DNA of 64,000 bases, taken from positions 1-64,000 of the forward strand of contig NZ_AFHI01000034.1 of assembly GCF_000217935.1 (NCBI RefSeq). Direction: 5' to 3'. Source of the stretch: Rheinheimera sp. A13L. GTDB lineage: Bacteria; Pseudomonadota; Gammaproteobacteria; Enterobacterales; Alteromonadaceae. Below are positions 37,019 to 45,431 of this stretch, piece by piece (within the stretch, counting starts at the first letter, position 1; each line of letters opens with the position of its first letter). Under the pieces are notes generated by a model. The model was given only the letters and a program-made list of their open reading frames with translations, did not search any database and was not told the DNA's origin. A program made the position numbers and the translations under genes.

Positions 37019-37539
37019 AGCTCAAGCACCCCGGGTAAAAAGATTTCCTGCACCAATAATGGTTGCTGTTGCACTGAAAAGACAGAGCGTCTGGCCCACA
37101 GTTCGTTTTGCTCACCTACGACAGGCAATACCAATCCGCTTTCAAGTAATGCCACTTCAATCACACCACGTTCTAAACTGACATGCTGAAAAATATACTC
37201 CCCTAAAGGCTGTGCCCCCAAACGAGCTAAAGGCTCCATCTGCTCCAGAGTGGATTCAGGTAACCAGCTTTGTGCATAGACACAAGGTTTACCATCACAC
37301 CAGAGGATCACATCGCGTTTTAAACCCACAGCTTGTTGCCATTGCTGCTGTAAATAATCTGGCAGCCTTTGCCAGTGCTCTGCCACCAATTCCAGCCTGA
37401 AAGTCTGGCAATGACTTTTCAGCAATGCTGTTAGTGAACCCTGACATAACAACCAGGGTTCAAGAGCATCAGGAAATTGCAGTTGTTGGGCGTTTTGCCA
37501 CTCTGCATTAAGTTGGAAAAGACTATCTGTGCTGTGCAT
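37015..37539 (-). CDS. ubiC: Chorismate lyase
   Basis: 174 residues. Cleaves chorismate to 4-hydroxybenzoate and pyruvate, the first committed step of ubiquinone synthesis. The family points are SLTALLKSHCQTFRLELV, RDVILWCDGKPCVYAQSW, and LGEYIFQHVSLERG with the active-site Arg/Glu. It precedes ubiA. Its start codon is 7 bp from a copy of the palindromic repeat, whose edge provides a GAAGGG just before the ATG. Confidence 0.93.
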   Translation of the reverse strand: MHSTDSLFQLNAEWQNAQQLQFPDALEPWLLCQGSLTALLKSHCQTFRLELVAEHWQRLPDYLQQQWQQAVGLKRDVILWCDGKPCVYAQSWLPESTLEQMEPLARLGAQPLGEYIFQHVSLERGVIEVALLESGLVLPVVGEQNELWARRSVFSVQQQPLLVQEIFLPGVLEL

Positions 37540-37545
37540 ATACCC

Positions 37546-37662
37546 TTCGTACTTGAAGCTGCAGCTTTGTTACCTGCGTGCTCTTGCCCCAGTCACATAG
37601 GACTACTATGCTCCTGGGGTCTCAAGCACTTGTCGCCTCGCTGCAACTCCAATTACTTTGGG
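37546..37662 (-). repeat. Inverted copy of the palindromic intergenic repeat
   Basis: Reading on the minus strand this matches the copy at 56-170: AAAGTAATTGGAGTTGCAGC start, central ACCCCAG / CTGGGG hairpin with CATAG / CTATG, and CTTCAAGTACGAAGG end. It lies in the promoter region of ubiC, between ubiC and the divergent flavoprotein gene. Confidence 0.85.
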
Positions 37663-37788
37663 TATAAAAACAAACTGCAGCTAAGGTGCCGCGCATCATA
37701 ACAATTTTGCCATCGTATTGGTATGTAATGCCTTTGGACCCGAAATTGATTACCATAAGCTTATTATTTTATTGATCTTCTCTTTCTT

Positions 37789-38940
37789 ATGACTCATTAC
37801 CACACCTTAATTGTCGGAGCAGGTTACGCTGGCTACAGCCTTGCCAAAGAACTGCGTAAACTAGACCCAGAACGCAGTATCTGCCTGATCAGCAGCGACA
37901 GCGCTGATTATTACTCCAAGCCTTTGTTATCCAATGGCTTTAGCAAACAAAAAAGTGCCAGCGACCTGGTACAGAAAACTGCTGCCCAAATGGCAGCGGA
38001 GCTACATATTGAGGTGTCGCCTTATTGTAGTGCAGAGCAAATTAATCCGGAACTACATCAGGTACTGACCAACAAAGGATTGATCCAGTATCAGCAACTG
38101 GTGCTGGCAACAGGAGCCAGCCCGCTGAGACTCTCACTGCCGGCTGCAACTGATGGCCTGGTCTGGTCTGTGAATGACTTAGCGGACTACCAGAATTTTC
38201 TGCAACAAAGCCAGAACAAACAAAAAATTACTGTGCTTGGAGCGGGCTTAGTTGGCATTGAATATGCTAATGATTTAGCTGCAGCAGGTTTTCAGGTATC
38301 GGTGATAGCGCTGGAGCAGCAACCTTTAGCCCAACTTCTGCCGCCTGCCCTGGGTGAGCTTTTACAGCAGCAGTTAACAGCATTAGGGGTTGAATTTTAT
38401 TGGGGATCGTCGATAAAAGATGCTCAACTTGCCCAACAGCAATTAAGCCTTCAGCTTACTGATGGCCGCAACCTGACCACAGAATTGATTTTATCTGCTG
38501 TGGGTTTAAAGCCAAAGCTGCAGCTTGCGATGCACGCAGGTATAAACTGCGGCAAAGGCATAAAAGTGGATCAGACTCTGGCAACTTCAGCCGCTGATAT
38601 CTATGCTTTGGGCGACTGTGCAGAAATCTGTGGCTATAACCTGATGTATATTCAGCCTATTAGTTTATCTGCCAGAGCTTTAGCCCTGACTCTGACAGGC
38701 AGGATCACGCCAGTGCAATTTCCTGTAATGCCAGTGATCGTCAAGTCGCCAGCTTTAGCTGTTGTAAGCTGGCCAGCTGCAAAAGAACAACAAGGCGAAT
38801 GGGTATACGAAGGCCAAGGCATGGATTGGATGGCGAGATTTCAGAGCCCATCAGGTCAGTTACTAGGTTTCGCTCTGACCGGAAAAATGGTGGCGCAACG
38901 TTTGCGGCTGGCAAAAGAAATACCAGCTTTGATAGCTTAA
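37789..38940 (+). CDS. FAD-dependent NAD(P)H oxidoreductase, rubredoxin-reductase-like
   Basis: 383 residues. N-terminal FAD site IVGAGYAGYSLAKEL, NAD site TVLGAGLVGIEYANDLA, and the second FAD motif IYALGDCAEI. The YYSKPLLSNGFSKQKSASDL stretch is very close to Pseudomonas rubredoxin reductase (SYSKPMLSTGFSKNKD), a step in alkane hydroxylation or in oxygen/NO detoxification. No rubredoxin gene is adjacent, so its electron acceptor must be elsewhere. Monocistronic; a FliL-like gene follows 61 bp later. Confidence 0.88.
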   Translation: MTHYHTLIVGAGYAGYSLAKELRKLDPERSICLISSDSADYYSKPLLSNGFSKQKSASDLVQKTAAQMAAELHIEVSPYCSAEQINPELHQVLTNKGLIQYQQLVLATGASPLRLSLPAATDGLVWSVNDLADYQNFLQQSQNKQKITVLGAGLVGIEYANDLAAAGFQVSVIALEQQPLAQLLPPALGELLQQQLTALGVEFYWGSSIKDAQLAQQQLSLQLTDGRNLTTELILSAVGLKPKLQLAMHAGINCGKGIKVDQTLATSAADIYALGDCAEICGYNLMYIQPISLSARALALTLTGRITPVQFPVMPVIVKSPALAVVSWPAAKEQQGEWVYEGQGMDWMARFQSPSGQLLGFALTGKMVAQRLRLAKEIPALIA

Positions 38941-39001
38941 CGTCGGACCTTCGGGTAAGATCCTTTTTTGAATGTTTGATAAAAATGAAAGAGTAAACCG
39001 G

Positions 39002-39412
39002 ATGAAAAAAGCGCTGACTTGTTTTGTTTTTTTATTGTTAAGTCAAAGTCTCTGGGCTCAGAGTGCGGCCAATGCACCTATGAAAGTCAATTATGCTTAT
39101 TTTGGTTTTGATCCGGATATAGTGACTAACTACATCACTCCTACGACCGAAGAACTGGGTTATGTTCGGGTCACTATGGAGTTGATGATTATGGATAAAA
39201 AGTATCTGGACGTGATAGAGCATCACGAACCACTGATCCTGGATAAAATTGTGTTCGCTTTTGGTCGTGAAAATGGCGACACCATCCGCTCATTAACAGG
39301 GCGCGAAGAAATTCGCTTAAAAATCCTGAATCAACTGCGTGACGCCCTGAAAAAAGAGACAGGTCAGGATGTTTTAAAAGACGTTTTGTTTACTAAATAT
39401 CTGTACCACTAA
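39002..39412 (+). CDS. FliL-like protein with signal peptide
   Basis: 136 residues from the ATG at 39002. Residues 1-19 are a signal peptide (LLLSQSLWAQ) instead of the usual FliL anchor helix. The rest is FliL-like: YVRVTMELMIMDKKYLDVIEHHEPLILDKIVF, then LTGREEIRLKILNQLRDAL and a terminal LFTKYLYH. Flagellar FliL tunes stator force; this copy is not in a flagellar cluster and is secreted. It may be the FliL paralogue often found alone in this bacterial group. Confidence 0.8.
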   Translation: MKKALTCFVFLLLSQSLWAQSAANAPMKVNYAYFGFDPDIVTNYITPTTEELGYVRVTMELMIMDKKYLDVIEHHEPLILDKIVFAFGRENGDTIRSLTGREEIRLKILNQLRDALKKETGQDVLKDVLFTKYLYH

Positions 39413-39438
39413 GCAGTAAAACCTGAATCACCGTACAT

Positions 39439-40287
39439 TCAGCGCTGTACGGTGAGAGCCTTGTTTGCCGCTACCAGTAACACAGCACAAAACATGCCTG
39501 TCAGTAAGCCCGCTAAATGTGCCCAGTTTGCCATCGAAATCCACAGCAGATCAAAAAAGCCAATCACCAGCCAAATCAACATAAAACCTATTAAGCCAGT
39601 GCTGATCTGCAAACCCCAGTTCGGTTTTAACCAACCACAGATCCAATAAAAACCAAATAAGCCATAGACCAGGCCTGACATGCCACCAAAGTGAGCACCA
39701 ACCATCACAAACTGTGCAAGGTTGGAAAACAACAACACCAACAAAGTCAGGCTAATAGCGACCACACGGCCTGACTTCAGCTCCAGTGGCCCCAACAGAT
39801 ACCAGACCCAGATCAGGTTAAACACCAGATGAGAGCCGGAAAAATGCAACCAGCCCGGCGTAAACCAACGCCAGCCTTGTTCCAGACTAAGCCCCAGTTC
39901 AGGTTTTAATTGCAATGCAGCTAAAGCGGACCAGGGGTCCACTTGCTGCCAGCCATACACCAGCAAGGCTGACAACCAGACCAAATGGCAAAACCAGCCA
40001 CCATTAGCCCATAACTGTTGCCAATAACCGGATAAACCAGCTGAGCCTGTCCCTGAGGCCACTACTTCTGCCCTGTCCCATGCCGCAGCCTGATAACGGT
40101 CGGCATAAGGGTTTAACAAAAAGCGCTCTAACTCAGCAACCACCAGTTCGGCATGTTCAGGTGCACACCAAAGCTCAGCCTGCTCTGCAGAATGCACCAC
40201 CACACTGACATCCAGTTGCTGACTTTTACAATAATCAGCCAGACTCAGAGCTGCAGCGGAAGAGGCAAAGTCTCCAATCTTAATCAT
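39439..40287 (-). CDS. glpG: Rhomboid intramembrane serine protease GlpG
   Basis: 282 residues from the ATG at 40287, which overlaps the glpE stop by 8 bp; the longer frame to 40359 is in glpE. The N-terminal cytosolic domain is about 90 residues, then six helices. Catalytic Ser in GMSGLVYGLFGF and His in ANWAHLAGLLTG (Ser-His dyad) are present, as is the WRWFTPGWLH loop 1 with the family WR motif. It cleaves membrane proteins near their helices. Next to glpE as in E. coli. Confidence 0.93.
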   Translation of the reverse strand: MIKIGDFASSAAALSLADYCKSQQLDVSVVVHSAEQAELWCAPEHAELVVAELERFLLNPYADRYQAAAWDRAEVVASGTGSAGLSGYWQQLWANGGWFCHLVWLSALLVYGWQQVDPWSALAALQLKPELGLSLEQGWRWFTPGWLHFSGSHLVFNLIWVWYLLGPLELKSGRVVAISLTLLVLLFSNLAQFVMVGAHFGGMSGLVYGLFGFYWICGWLKPNWGLQISTGLIGFMLIWLVIGFFDLLWISMANWAHLAGLLTGMFCAVLLVAANKALTVQR

Positions 40288-40606
40288 GGGAATCCGTAAC
40301 AAAAGGCAGTTGCTGACGCCAGGCTTCAAAACCGCCATCCATACTGAATACAGTTTCAAAACCTTGTTGTGCTAAGTACTGAGCAGCGCCCTGACTGGAA
40401 TTGCCGTGATAACAAACCACCACCACAGGAGTTTCAAACTCAGTTTGTTGGATAAACTGATTCAGACTGCCGTTGGTTAAATGGAAAGAATCAGCAATAT
40501 GGCCAGAGGCATAACTTTGCTCATCACGAATATCGACTACAACTGCTTTATGCTGTTCTATTTGCTCCAGCGCTGTGGCTACTGAAATACGACTGAATTC
40601 ACTCAT
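40280..40606 (-). CDS. glpE: Thiosulfate sulfurtransferase GlpE
   Basis: 108 residues, one rhodanese domain. The persulfide cysteine is Cys65 in VVVCYHGNSSQGAA, at the same position as in E. coli GlpE. VDIRDEQSYASGHI is the family signature. It is cytosolic and moves sulfane sulfur to cyanide or thioredoxin. Its stop overlaps the start of glpG by 8 bp. Confidence 0.93.
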   Translation of the reverse strand: MSEFSRISVATALEQIEQHKAVVVDIRDEQSYASGHIADSFHLTNGSLNQFIQQTEFETPVVVVCYHGNSSQGAAQYLAQQGFETVFSMDGGFEAWRQQLPFVTDSHD

Positions 40607-40842
40607 GGGTCACTCCGTTACTGCTCAAACTTCAGATTGATGCCGCTATAGTAGCCCAGCTGACACGCCTTGAGTACCATAGCTTATGCCGGATCCGCCG
40701 AACTGCAGACAATTGACGAAGAAATAACCAGCCCAAAGCAGCTAAATACCGCATTAAAACACCAAGTTAACAATTACAGCTTTAGCTCAAGCCCAAGCTT
40801 AGGTAAAATAGCGCGCCTTGTTGGTTTGGAAACAGAATACCC

Positions 40843-41307
40843 ATGTCAGATAGTCCCTTGTATTTAATTTATGATCCTGCTTTTGATGATATGGACGCTG
40901 AAGGCTGCCCGGGATTTGGTTTTATACTGGTGTTTGACGAGCAGGATCTGGACAACTACCAATCCGGTGAAAACCCGCCCTTTCCGGCTGTCTCTATGTT
41001 ATTTACCGATCATGCCGATGGCAGTATCAGTGGCGACTTATTGGGTTGGGCACAACTGGATGCGGAAATCTTCCAGCAGTTTCCTTTGGGTCAATTCTTT
41101 CAGTTGATGGAACAAGCCGCTCAGGTGGCGATTAACGCTTACCGTCAGGTGGGTCAGGTGCCGGATAAACTGATAGCTCAGTTGTTACCGGACGATGATT
41201 TAATTCAGTTTGATGTGCAGTTTGCCACCCTTGAACTGAATGATGCCGAAGCTGAATCGCAACTGGCACAACAAATGATGTCAGGCCGGCCTTATCTGGA
41301 TTCTTAA
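40843..41307 (+). CDS. Conserved-looking hypothetical protein, acidic
   Basis: 154 residues, strongly acidic, no signal peptide or transmembrane helix. No family recognised. It has CPGFGFILVFDEQDLDNYQ early and an LDAEIFQQFPLGQFFQLMEQAAQVAINAYR helix pair in the middle. The ATG lacks a strong ribosome site (GAAACAGAATACCC precedes it). Codon use matches neighbouring core genes, so it is probably expressed. It precedes the DUF2256 mini-gene by 48 bp. Confidence 0.65.
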   Translation: MSDSPLYLIYDPAFDDMDAEGCPGFGFILVFDEQDLDNYQSGENPPFPAVSMLFTDHADGSISGDLLGWAQLDAEIFQQFPLGQFFQLMEQAAQVAINAYRQVGQVPDKLIAQLLPDDDLIQFDVQFATLELNDAEAESQLAQQMMSGRPYLDS

Positions 41308-41355
41308 CCGATCCTTTTCTCTGTCAGCTCCGTAGTCAGCTAAAACGGAGCTTGT

Positions 41356-41490
41356 ATGACCCACCATAAATTACATCTGCCCCAGAAAATCTGCGCTTGC
41401 TGTGGTTTAGCCTTCAGTTGGCGGAAAAAATGGCAAAAAAACTGGCCTGAAGTGAAATATTGCTCTGAGCGCTGTCGTCGGAAAAAGTGA
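41356..41490 (+). CDS. DUF2256 mini-protein with CxxC zinc-type motif
   Basis: 44 residues with CGGAG 8 bp before the ATG. The sequence has [20 protein letters not shown] followed by [12 protein letters not shown]: two Cys pairs (CACC and CSERC) with basic residues between, exactly the DUF2256 pattern (Cys-x2-Cys..WRKKW..W..V.YCS..C). It probably binds one zinc ion and nucleic acid. Function unknown. Family members are often placed near photolyase/cryptochrome-related genes, but none is adjacent here. Confidence 0.85.
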   Translation: MTHHKLHLPQKICACCGLAFSWRKKWQKNWPEVKYCSERCRRKK

Positions 41491-41561
41491 CCTTCGGCCT
41501 ATTGTGACCACCTGCCCGACTCCTGTTAAATAAGGGTTAACCTTTATGACAGGAATTTTTT

Positions 41562-42536
41562 ATGAAAGCCTTGTATTTCATTGCCGTTTTAAGCAGCTTC
41601 CCCTTATTTGCCAGCGATGTCAGTTCTTATGATCTATTGCTGGAGCGGGATAAATTCAGCCAGCTACAACAGCAACTGGGTCAGGCCCCTCAATTGGCGA
41701 ACAAAGAATTGCTGGTTTTGCAGCTGGAAACTATGTTGGGGTTACGGCAATCTGAACAAGCAGAACAACTGGCTAATCAGGCATTAAAGCACTATCCAAA
41801 AGATGCGGAACTGCTGCGTCTGGCGGCGTTAAATCAGTTTAATCTGGCACAGGACAGCAGTATTTTTTCCGCGGCTTCTTACGCCAAAGAAGGTTTAGCT
41901 TTGCTGAAAGAAGCCATGGCGGCAGCACCGCAAGATCTTAAAATACAACACATCTTGATTGGCTTTTATCTGCAAGCCCCTTCGATAGCGGGTGGTGATA
42001 CCAAAGAAGCAAAAAAGCTGGCCAAAGCCATGGCAGAAAAACATCAGCCAGAAGGCACATTGGCGACCATAGAGGTATTGATGGATGACGATAAACTGCC
42101 AGAAGCCCTGAAACTCACCGAACAACAGCTGCAACAGTATCCGGAGCATCCGGCTTTATTAGCAGCCTATGGCAATTTACTCAGCATAAACAAGGAACCA
42201 GCCAAAGCTTTTGTTCAATACCAAAAAGCTGCAGCGGCCGCGACGGATTTAGCGGAGCAACAAAGTTACCTCTATCATCTGGGCCGATTAGCTGCAACAG
42301 AACAACAAAACCCACACACTGGCCAACAGGCGTTAGAGGGGTATTTAGCGTTTTATCAGGACAGTGACCATGCGAAAACGGGCTGGGCTCAGCTACGTTT
42401 GGCGCAAATTTATCTGGTGCAAAAGCAGCAAGATAAAGCCCGGCAACTGCTGCCGCATATTAAGAATCAGTCACAAAATGATAAAAGGTTGAAAAATGAA
42501 TTAAAAAATCTGGAAAAACAGCTGAAAAAGAGCTGA
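41562..42536 (+). CDS. Periplasmic TPR-repeat protein
   Basis: 324 residues. Signal peptide 1-18 (LSSFPLFAS), then helical repeats across the whole length with typical TPR spacing: AEQLANQALKHYPKDAELLRLAALNQF, ALKLTEQQLQQYPEHPALLAAYG and ARQLLPHIKNQ regions. The end is Lys/Asn-rich. AGGAA precedes the ATG. Such proteins scaffold periplasmic complexes, but no partner is evident. A strong terminator follows. Confidence 0.8.
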   Translation: MKALYFIAVLSSFPLFASDVSSYDLLLERDKFSQLQQQLGQAPQLANKELLVLQLETMLGLRQSEQAEQLANQALKHYPKDAELLRLAALNQFNLAQDSSIFSAASYAKEGLALLKEAMAAAPQDLKIQHILIGFYLQAPSIAGGDTKEAKKLAKAMAEKHQPEGTLATIEVLMDDDKLPEALKLTEQQLQQYPEHPALLAAYGNLLSINKEPAKAFVQYQKAAAAATDLAEQQSYLYHLGRLAATEQQNPHTGQQALEGYLAFYQDSDHAKTGWAQLRLAQIYLVQKQQDKARQLLPHIKNQSQNDKRLKNELKNLEKQLKKS

Positions 42537-42552
42537 TCCCTGATCTGCCAGA

Positions 42553-42582
42553 GCGGGATCTGCGGATCCCGTTTTGCTTTTT
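42553..42582 (+). terminator. Rho-independent terminator after the TPR gene
   Basis: GCGGGATC-TGCG-GATCCCG followed by TTTTGCTTTTT. Confidence 0.9.
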
Positions 42583-42642
42583 ACGCACAGGCCTCTTACT
42601 ATATGCACTTTATTCCATCACTCAATACGCCGGAACCGCAGC

Positions 42643-43515
42643 ATGGCAAAAGCAATTAATATGGCCGAGGTAGAAAAAGCATTAAGCGGCTTTACTATTC
42701 CTCCTCAGCCCACTGTTTTACTTAGTATCAAAGCAGAAATTGAAAGTGATGATCCCAATATCAAACGTATTGCTGAACTGATCAATCAGGATCTGGGCAT
42801 AGCTGGCTTCACCCTTAAAGTGGTGAACTCGGTGTATTTTGGTTTACGCCGAAAAATCAGCTCAGTAGAACATGCCTGTAAGTTTTTAGGCTTAAACCGG
42901 GTGATTAAATTAGTCAGTTCAGTGGTACTGCGTTTTACCTTAAGTGAAGGCCGGACGGACAGATTTACTGAAAGCCTGTGGCAAAGCGCGGCTAATGTAG
43001 CCAACGCAGCCACTTTGTTAGCTCAACAACTGCGTTATGGCACAGATTGCGCTGACGATGCCTACAGCTTAGGTTTATTCCATAATGCCGGCATGCTGCT
43101 GATCAGCAGCCAGTTTAAAGATTATGCCAAAGTGCTGAAACAAGCTCATTTGGCAGGTTACAGCATGTCAGACGCTGAAGATCAGAATTTTCAGACCACG
43201 CACGAATTGCTGGGTTATATGATTGCTCAGTCCTGGGGTTTAGCACCTGAGCTGACCAATGTGATTGCGTACCATCATAGCCATGCCTTGATCCTGGCCT
43301 CTGATGATCTTTACGAAAAACGTTTATTTGCACTGCTGAAACTGGCTGAGCATATGACAGATGAAAGCAAAGTATTGTTGGATCTGGATATGGACCCTGA
43401 ATGGGATCAGTATAAAGCCACCATTCTGGACATTCTGGAACTGGATGAACTGACGCTGCACGACTTAGGCGACTACCTGCAACAACAAGGTGTGCCCAAT
43501 AGGTATCACGCCTAA
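42643..43515 (+). CDS. HDOD-domain signalling protein
   Basis: 290 residues from the ATG at 42643; the open frame upstream begins at a TTG inside the terminator and is not a credible start. The HDOD domain fills about residues 15-220 (FTLKVVNSVYFGLRRKISSVEHACKFLGL; the YSLGLFHNAGMLLISSQ motif), without HD catalytic pairs. Such single-domain proteins control regulators through protein contacts. It stands alone between two terminators. Confidence 0.85.
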   Translation: MAKAINMAEVEKALSGFTIPPQPTVLLSIKAEIESDDPNIKRIAELINQDLGIAGFTLKVVNSVYFGLRRKISSVEHACKFLGLNRVIKLVSSVVLRFTLSEGRTDRFTESLWQSAANVANAATLLAQQLRYGTDCADDAYSLGLFHNAGMLLISSQFKDYAKVLKQAHLAGYSMSDAEDQNFQTTHELLGYMIAQSWGLAPELTNVIAYHHSHALILASDDLYEKRLFALLKLAEHMTDESKVLLDLDMDPEWDQYKATILDILELDELTLHDLGDYLQQQGVPNRYHA

Positions 43516-43518
43516 GAC

Positions 43519-43545
43519 AGGGAGCTTAGGCTCCCTTTGTTTTTA
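43519..43545 (+). terminator. Rho-independent terminator after the HDOD gene
   Basis: AGGGAGC-TTAG-GCTCCCT followed by TTGTTTTT. Confidence 0.9.
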
Positions 43546-43581
43546 TCATGCCTTTGTTAATTAACCAGAGTTATATTCAAG

Positions 43582-44556
43582 ATGCGTATTGTATTAGCCC
43601 CAATGGAGGGCGTGGTGGATCATTTAATGCGGGATATGTTAACCCGTATTGGTGGTTTTGATTTATGCATCACTGAATTTGTCCGGGTGGTGGACCAACT
43701 GTTGCCAAGCCGGGTTTTTACCCGTATTTGTCCTGAGTTAAAACAAGGTGGGGTTACTCCTGCCGGTGTGCCGGTTCGGGTGCAGCTATTAGGCCAGGAA
43801 CCGCATTGGCTTGCCGAAAACGCAGTGCGTGCAGTGCAATTGGGCTCGCCTGGCGTGGATTTAAACTTTGGTTGTCCGGCTAAAGCGGTCAATAAAAGCC
43901 GTGGTGGTGCTGTACTTTTAAAAGAAACCGAAACCCTGTACCAAATTATTAAAGCAGTACGTGACGCTGTGCCATCCCAGTTTCCGGTCACAGCAAAAAT
44001 ACGCTTAGGTTTTGACGATACCAGTTTAACTCTGGACAACGCCCGCGCTATTTATGAAGCAGGCGCAAGCGAGCTGACTGTACATGCCCGCACCAAAAGT
44101 GATGGTTACAGACCGCCAGCTTACTGGCCATGGATCAAACAAATCCGCCAGACTATTCCTCTTAACGTGGTGGCCAACGGCGAAATCTGGACACCAGAAG
44201 ATGCTGCTTTATGCTTAGAACAATCCGGCAGCGCGGATTTAATGTTAGGTCGTGGCGCTTTAGCCAGCCCTGGTTTAGCCCGTGATATCAAGCAGCATTT
44301 TGCCAGTGGCGTTTATCAAAAAATGCCATGGTCCCAAGTGCTGGAGCTGCTGCTGCAGTACTCAGACTATGAAATAGCAGGCGACAAAGGACTGTATTAT
44401 TCCAACCGTATTAAACAATGGTTTAGTTACCTGAAACTACAGTACGTTGAAGCTGAAGTCTTATTCCAGCAACTACGTTTACAGCAAAAAGCACCGGATT
44501 TAGTGGCGACTTTGCGTGGGGCTTTACATCAGATTTCAGATATCTCCGAACATTGA
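43582..44556 (+). CDS. dusC: tRNA-dihydrouridine(16) synthase
   Basis: 324 residues. FMN-dependent enzyme that reduces U16 in the D-loop of tRNA. The catalytic Cys lies in VDLNFGCPAKAVNKSRGGA. ITEFVRVVDQLLP, VRVQLLGQEPHWLAENAVRAV and the C-terminal RIKQWFSYLKLQY are closest to E. coli DusC rather than DusA or DusB. FMN contacts around VHARTK and VVANGEIW are present. The gene marks the left border of the accessory island. Confidence 0.95.
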   Translation: MRIVLAPMEGVVDHLMRDMLTRIGGFDLCITEFVRVVDQLLPSRVFTRICPELKQGGVTPAGVPVRVQLLGQEPHWLAENAVRAVQLGSPGVDLNFGCPAKAVNKSRGGAVLLKETETLYQIIKAVRDAVPSQFPVTAKIRLGFDDTSLTLDNARAIYEAGASELTVHARTKSDGYRPPAYWPWIKQIRQTIPLNVVANGEIWTPEDAALCLEQSGSADLMLGRGALASPGLARDIKQHFASGVYQKMPWSQVLELLLQYSDYEIAGDKGLYYSNRIKQWFSYLKLQYVEAEVLFQQLRLQQKAPDLVATLRGALHQISDISEH

Positions 44557-44639
44557 CCTGCAGAGATTCGACTCAAACAGCGCGGTCAACTACAACGCAG
44601 ACACGCCGTAAATACATCCATGTAGGCTCCTCTTAGGCT

Positions 44640-44711
44640 ATCCGGGGTTTTGCAGAGCAAAACCCTTTCAGTCGGCAGCAAGTCAGATGACTGACTTGCT
44701 GAAACCCCGAC
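44640..44711. repeat. Multi-hairpin element downstream of dusC
   Basis: Three stems: outer CCGGGGTTT / AAACCCCG, then GGGTTTTGC-AGA-GCAAAACCC (44645-44665) and AGCAAGTCAG-ATGA-CTGACTTGCT (44677-44700, perfect 10 bp). It may be a structured intergenic repeat or an RNA. The bases before it (acgccgtaaatacatcc) resemble a common intergenic repeat in this bacterial group. Only one copy is in the window. Confidence 0.5.
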
Positions 44712-44852
44712 TTCACCCAACTGGGCAGGGTCTGCTAACGAAGTTGTCCGGCCGTTTCCCGACTCCCTTTGTATATTCACTTTGTGCCAGAAGCGGACAT
44801 TATTTGTGCATGCGGACGAATACATAGTGCTATTTGCTTTCATCATAAAACA

Positions 44853-45084
44853 GGCACGCTTTGAGCAAATCAACAGGTATATTTATTTGTTGCTGAAGAA
44901 GGAAAATCAAGCTAATTTAGACGCTTAGCTTGGACCAACCTAAAAATAACAGGCTAGAGAAAAGTAATAATCTGCTAGCACGCTTTGGGTCACAGCTAGA
45001 AGTAGTTGATTGTAATGACAAACTTTTTATCAGTAAGTTAATGCTGGTTTGTCATCTGGTAAAACCTGATAAAGCGTGCCAGCA
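44853..45084. repeat. GGCACGCTTT sites with nested inverted repeats before the 71-codon ORF
   Basis: GGCACGCTTTGAG at 44853-44865; TGCTAGCACGCTTT at 44973-44986 and its near-perfect inverse AAAGCGTGCCAGCA at 45071-45084. Between the last two, ATGACAAAC / GTTTGTCAT and TTTATCAG / CTGATAAA also pair. The region can form a large stem or bind a dimeric regulator. Confidence 0.6.
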
Positions 45085-45127
45085 CAATATATAAATGTCA
45101 TGTGTTTAAAAAGGATCTGGTATTTAC

Positions 45128-45343
45128 ATGAACGTGTATCAAATTATTGAACTTTTATTTGCAACGATTCAAGGTTCTATTGAAGAGCAAAGTTTAATTA
45201 ATCAGCTTGCTGAAGCAAGTGGTAAATCAATAGCAAGTATTAAGTCTGCGATCAATGGGTGTAGAAACAAGAAAAATAAAACCGATTTTAGCCTGTGTAT
45301 TCGAAAAAAACTTAAATTAGGTGGCCCAGGTTTGCCAAAATAA
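45128..45343 (+). CDS. 71-residue companion ORF of the CHAT gene
   Basis: 71 residues, helical and basic in the second half (SIKSAINGCRNKKNKTDFSL; IRKKLKLGG). No family recognised. AAAGGA lies 11-13 bp upstream of the ATG. It lies 88 bp before the CHAT gene in the same direction, which suggests joint transcription. The last codons (KLGGPGLPK) lie in a sequence that resembles the repeat at 48031, so its 3' end may be of composite origin. It could be a cleavage target or regulator of the CHAT protease, or simply an island remnant. Confidence 0.55.
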   Translation: MNVYQIIELLFATIQGSIEEQSLINQLAEASGKSIASIKSAINGCRNKKNKTDFSLCIRKKLKLGGPGLPK

Positions 45344-45350
45344 CTGTTTG
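45314..45350 (+). repeat. Left copy of a direct repeat flanking the CHAT module
   Basis: AAATTAGGTGGCCCAGGTTT (45314-45333) then ACTGTTTG at 45343. The copy at 48031-48068 has AAATTGGGTGGCCAAGGTTT and ACTGTTTG at nearly the same spacing (18 of 20 plus 8 of 8 identical). The bases between the two blocks differ. Confidence 0.5.
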
Positions 45351-45431
45351 CACTCACTGTGTTCGCAGGGACACAAACACATGGGCATTAAAATTGGGCG
45401 CTAGGCGAGACTAAGCAGGGAAAATAGATGA

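Larger units (their letters stand above)
44557..45127. other. Non-coding region between dusC and the CHAT island
   Basis: 571 bp without a credible gene. Left half: a compact multi-hairpin element (44640-44711). Right half: three GGCACGCTTT-like sites and nested inverted repeats just before the 71-codon ORF. Both are listed separately. The sequence becomes AT-rich from about 44830. Confidence 0.5.

Noticed and set aside
40670-40867. 65-codon plus-strand ORF before the acidic hypothetical gene
   Set aside because: It overlaps the start of the better supported gene at 40843 and has no ribosome site or family.
44586-44873. 95-codon minus-strand ORF right of dusC
   Set aside because: It covers the multi-hairpin element; stems rather than codons explain the sequence.
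44973-45084. Integron attC site
   Set aside because: The inverted repeats lack the GTTRRRY/RYYYAAC core sites and no integrase or cassette array is present.
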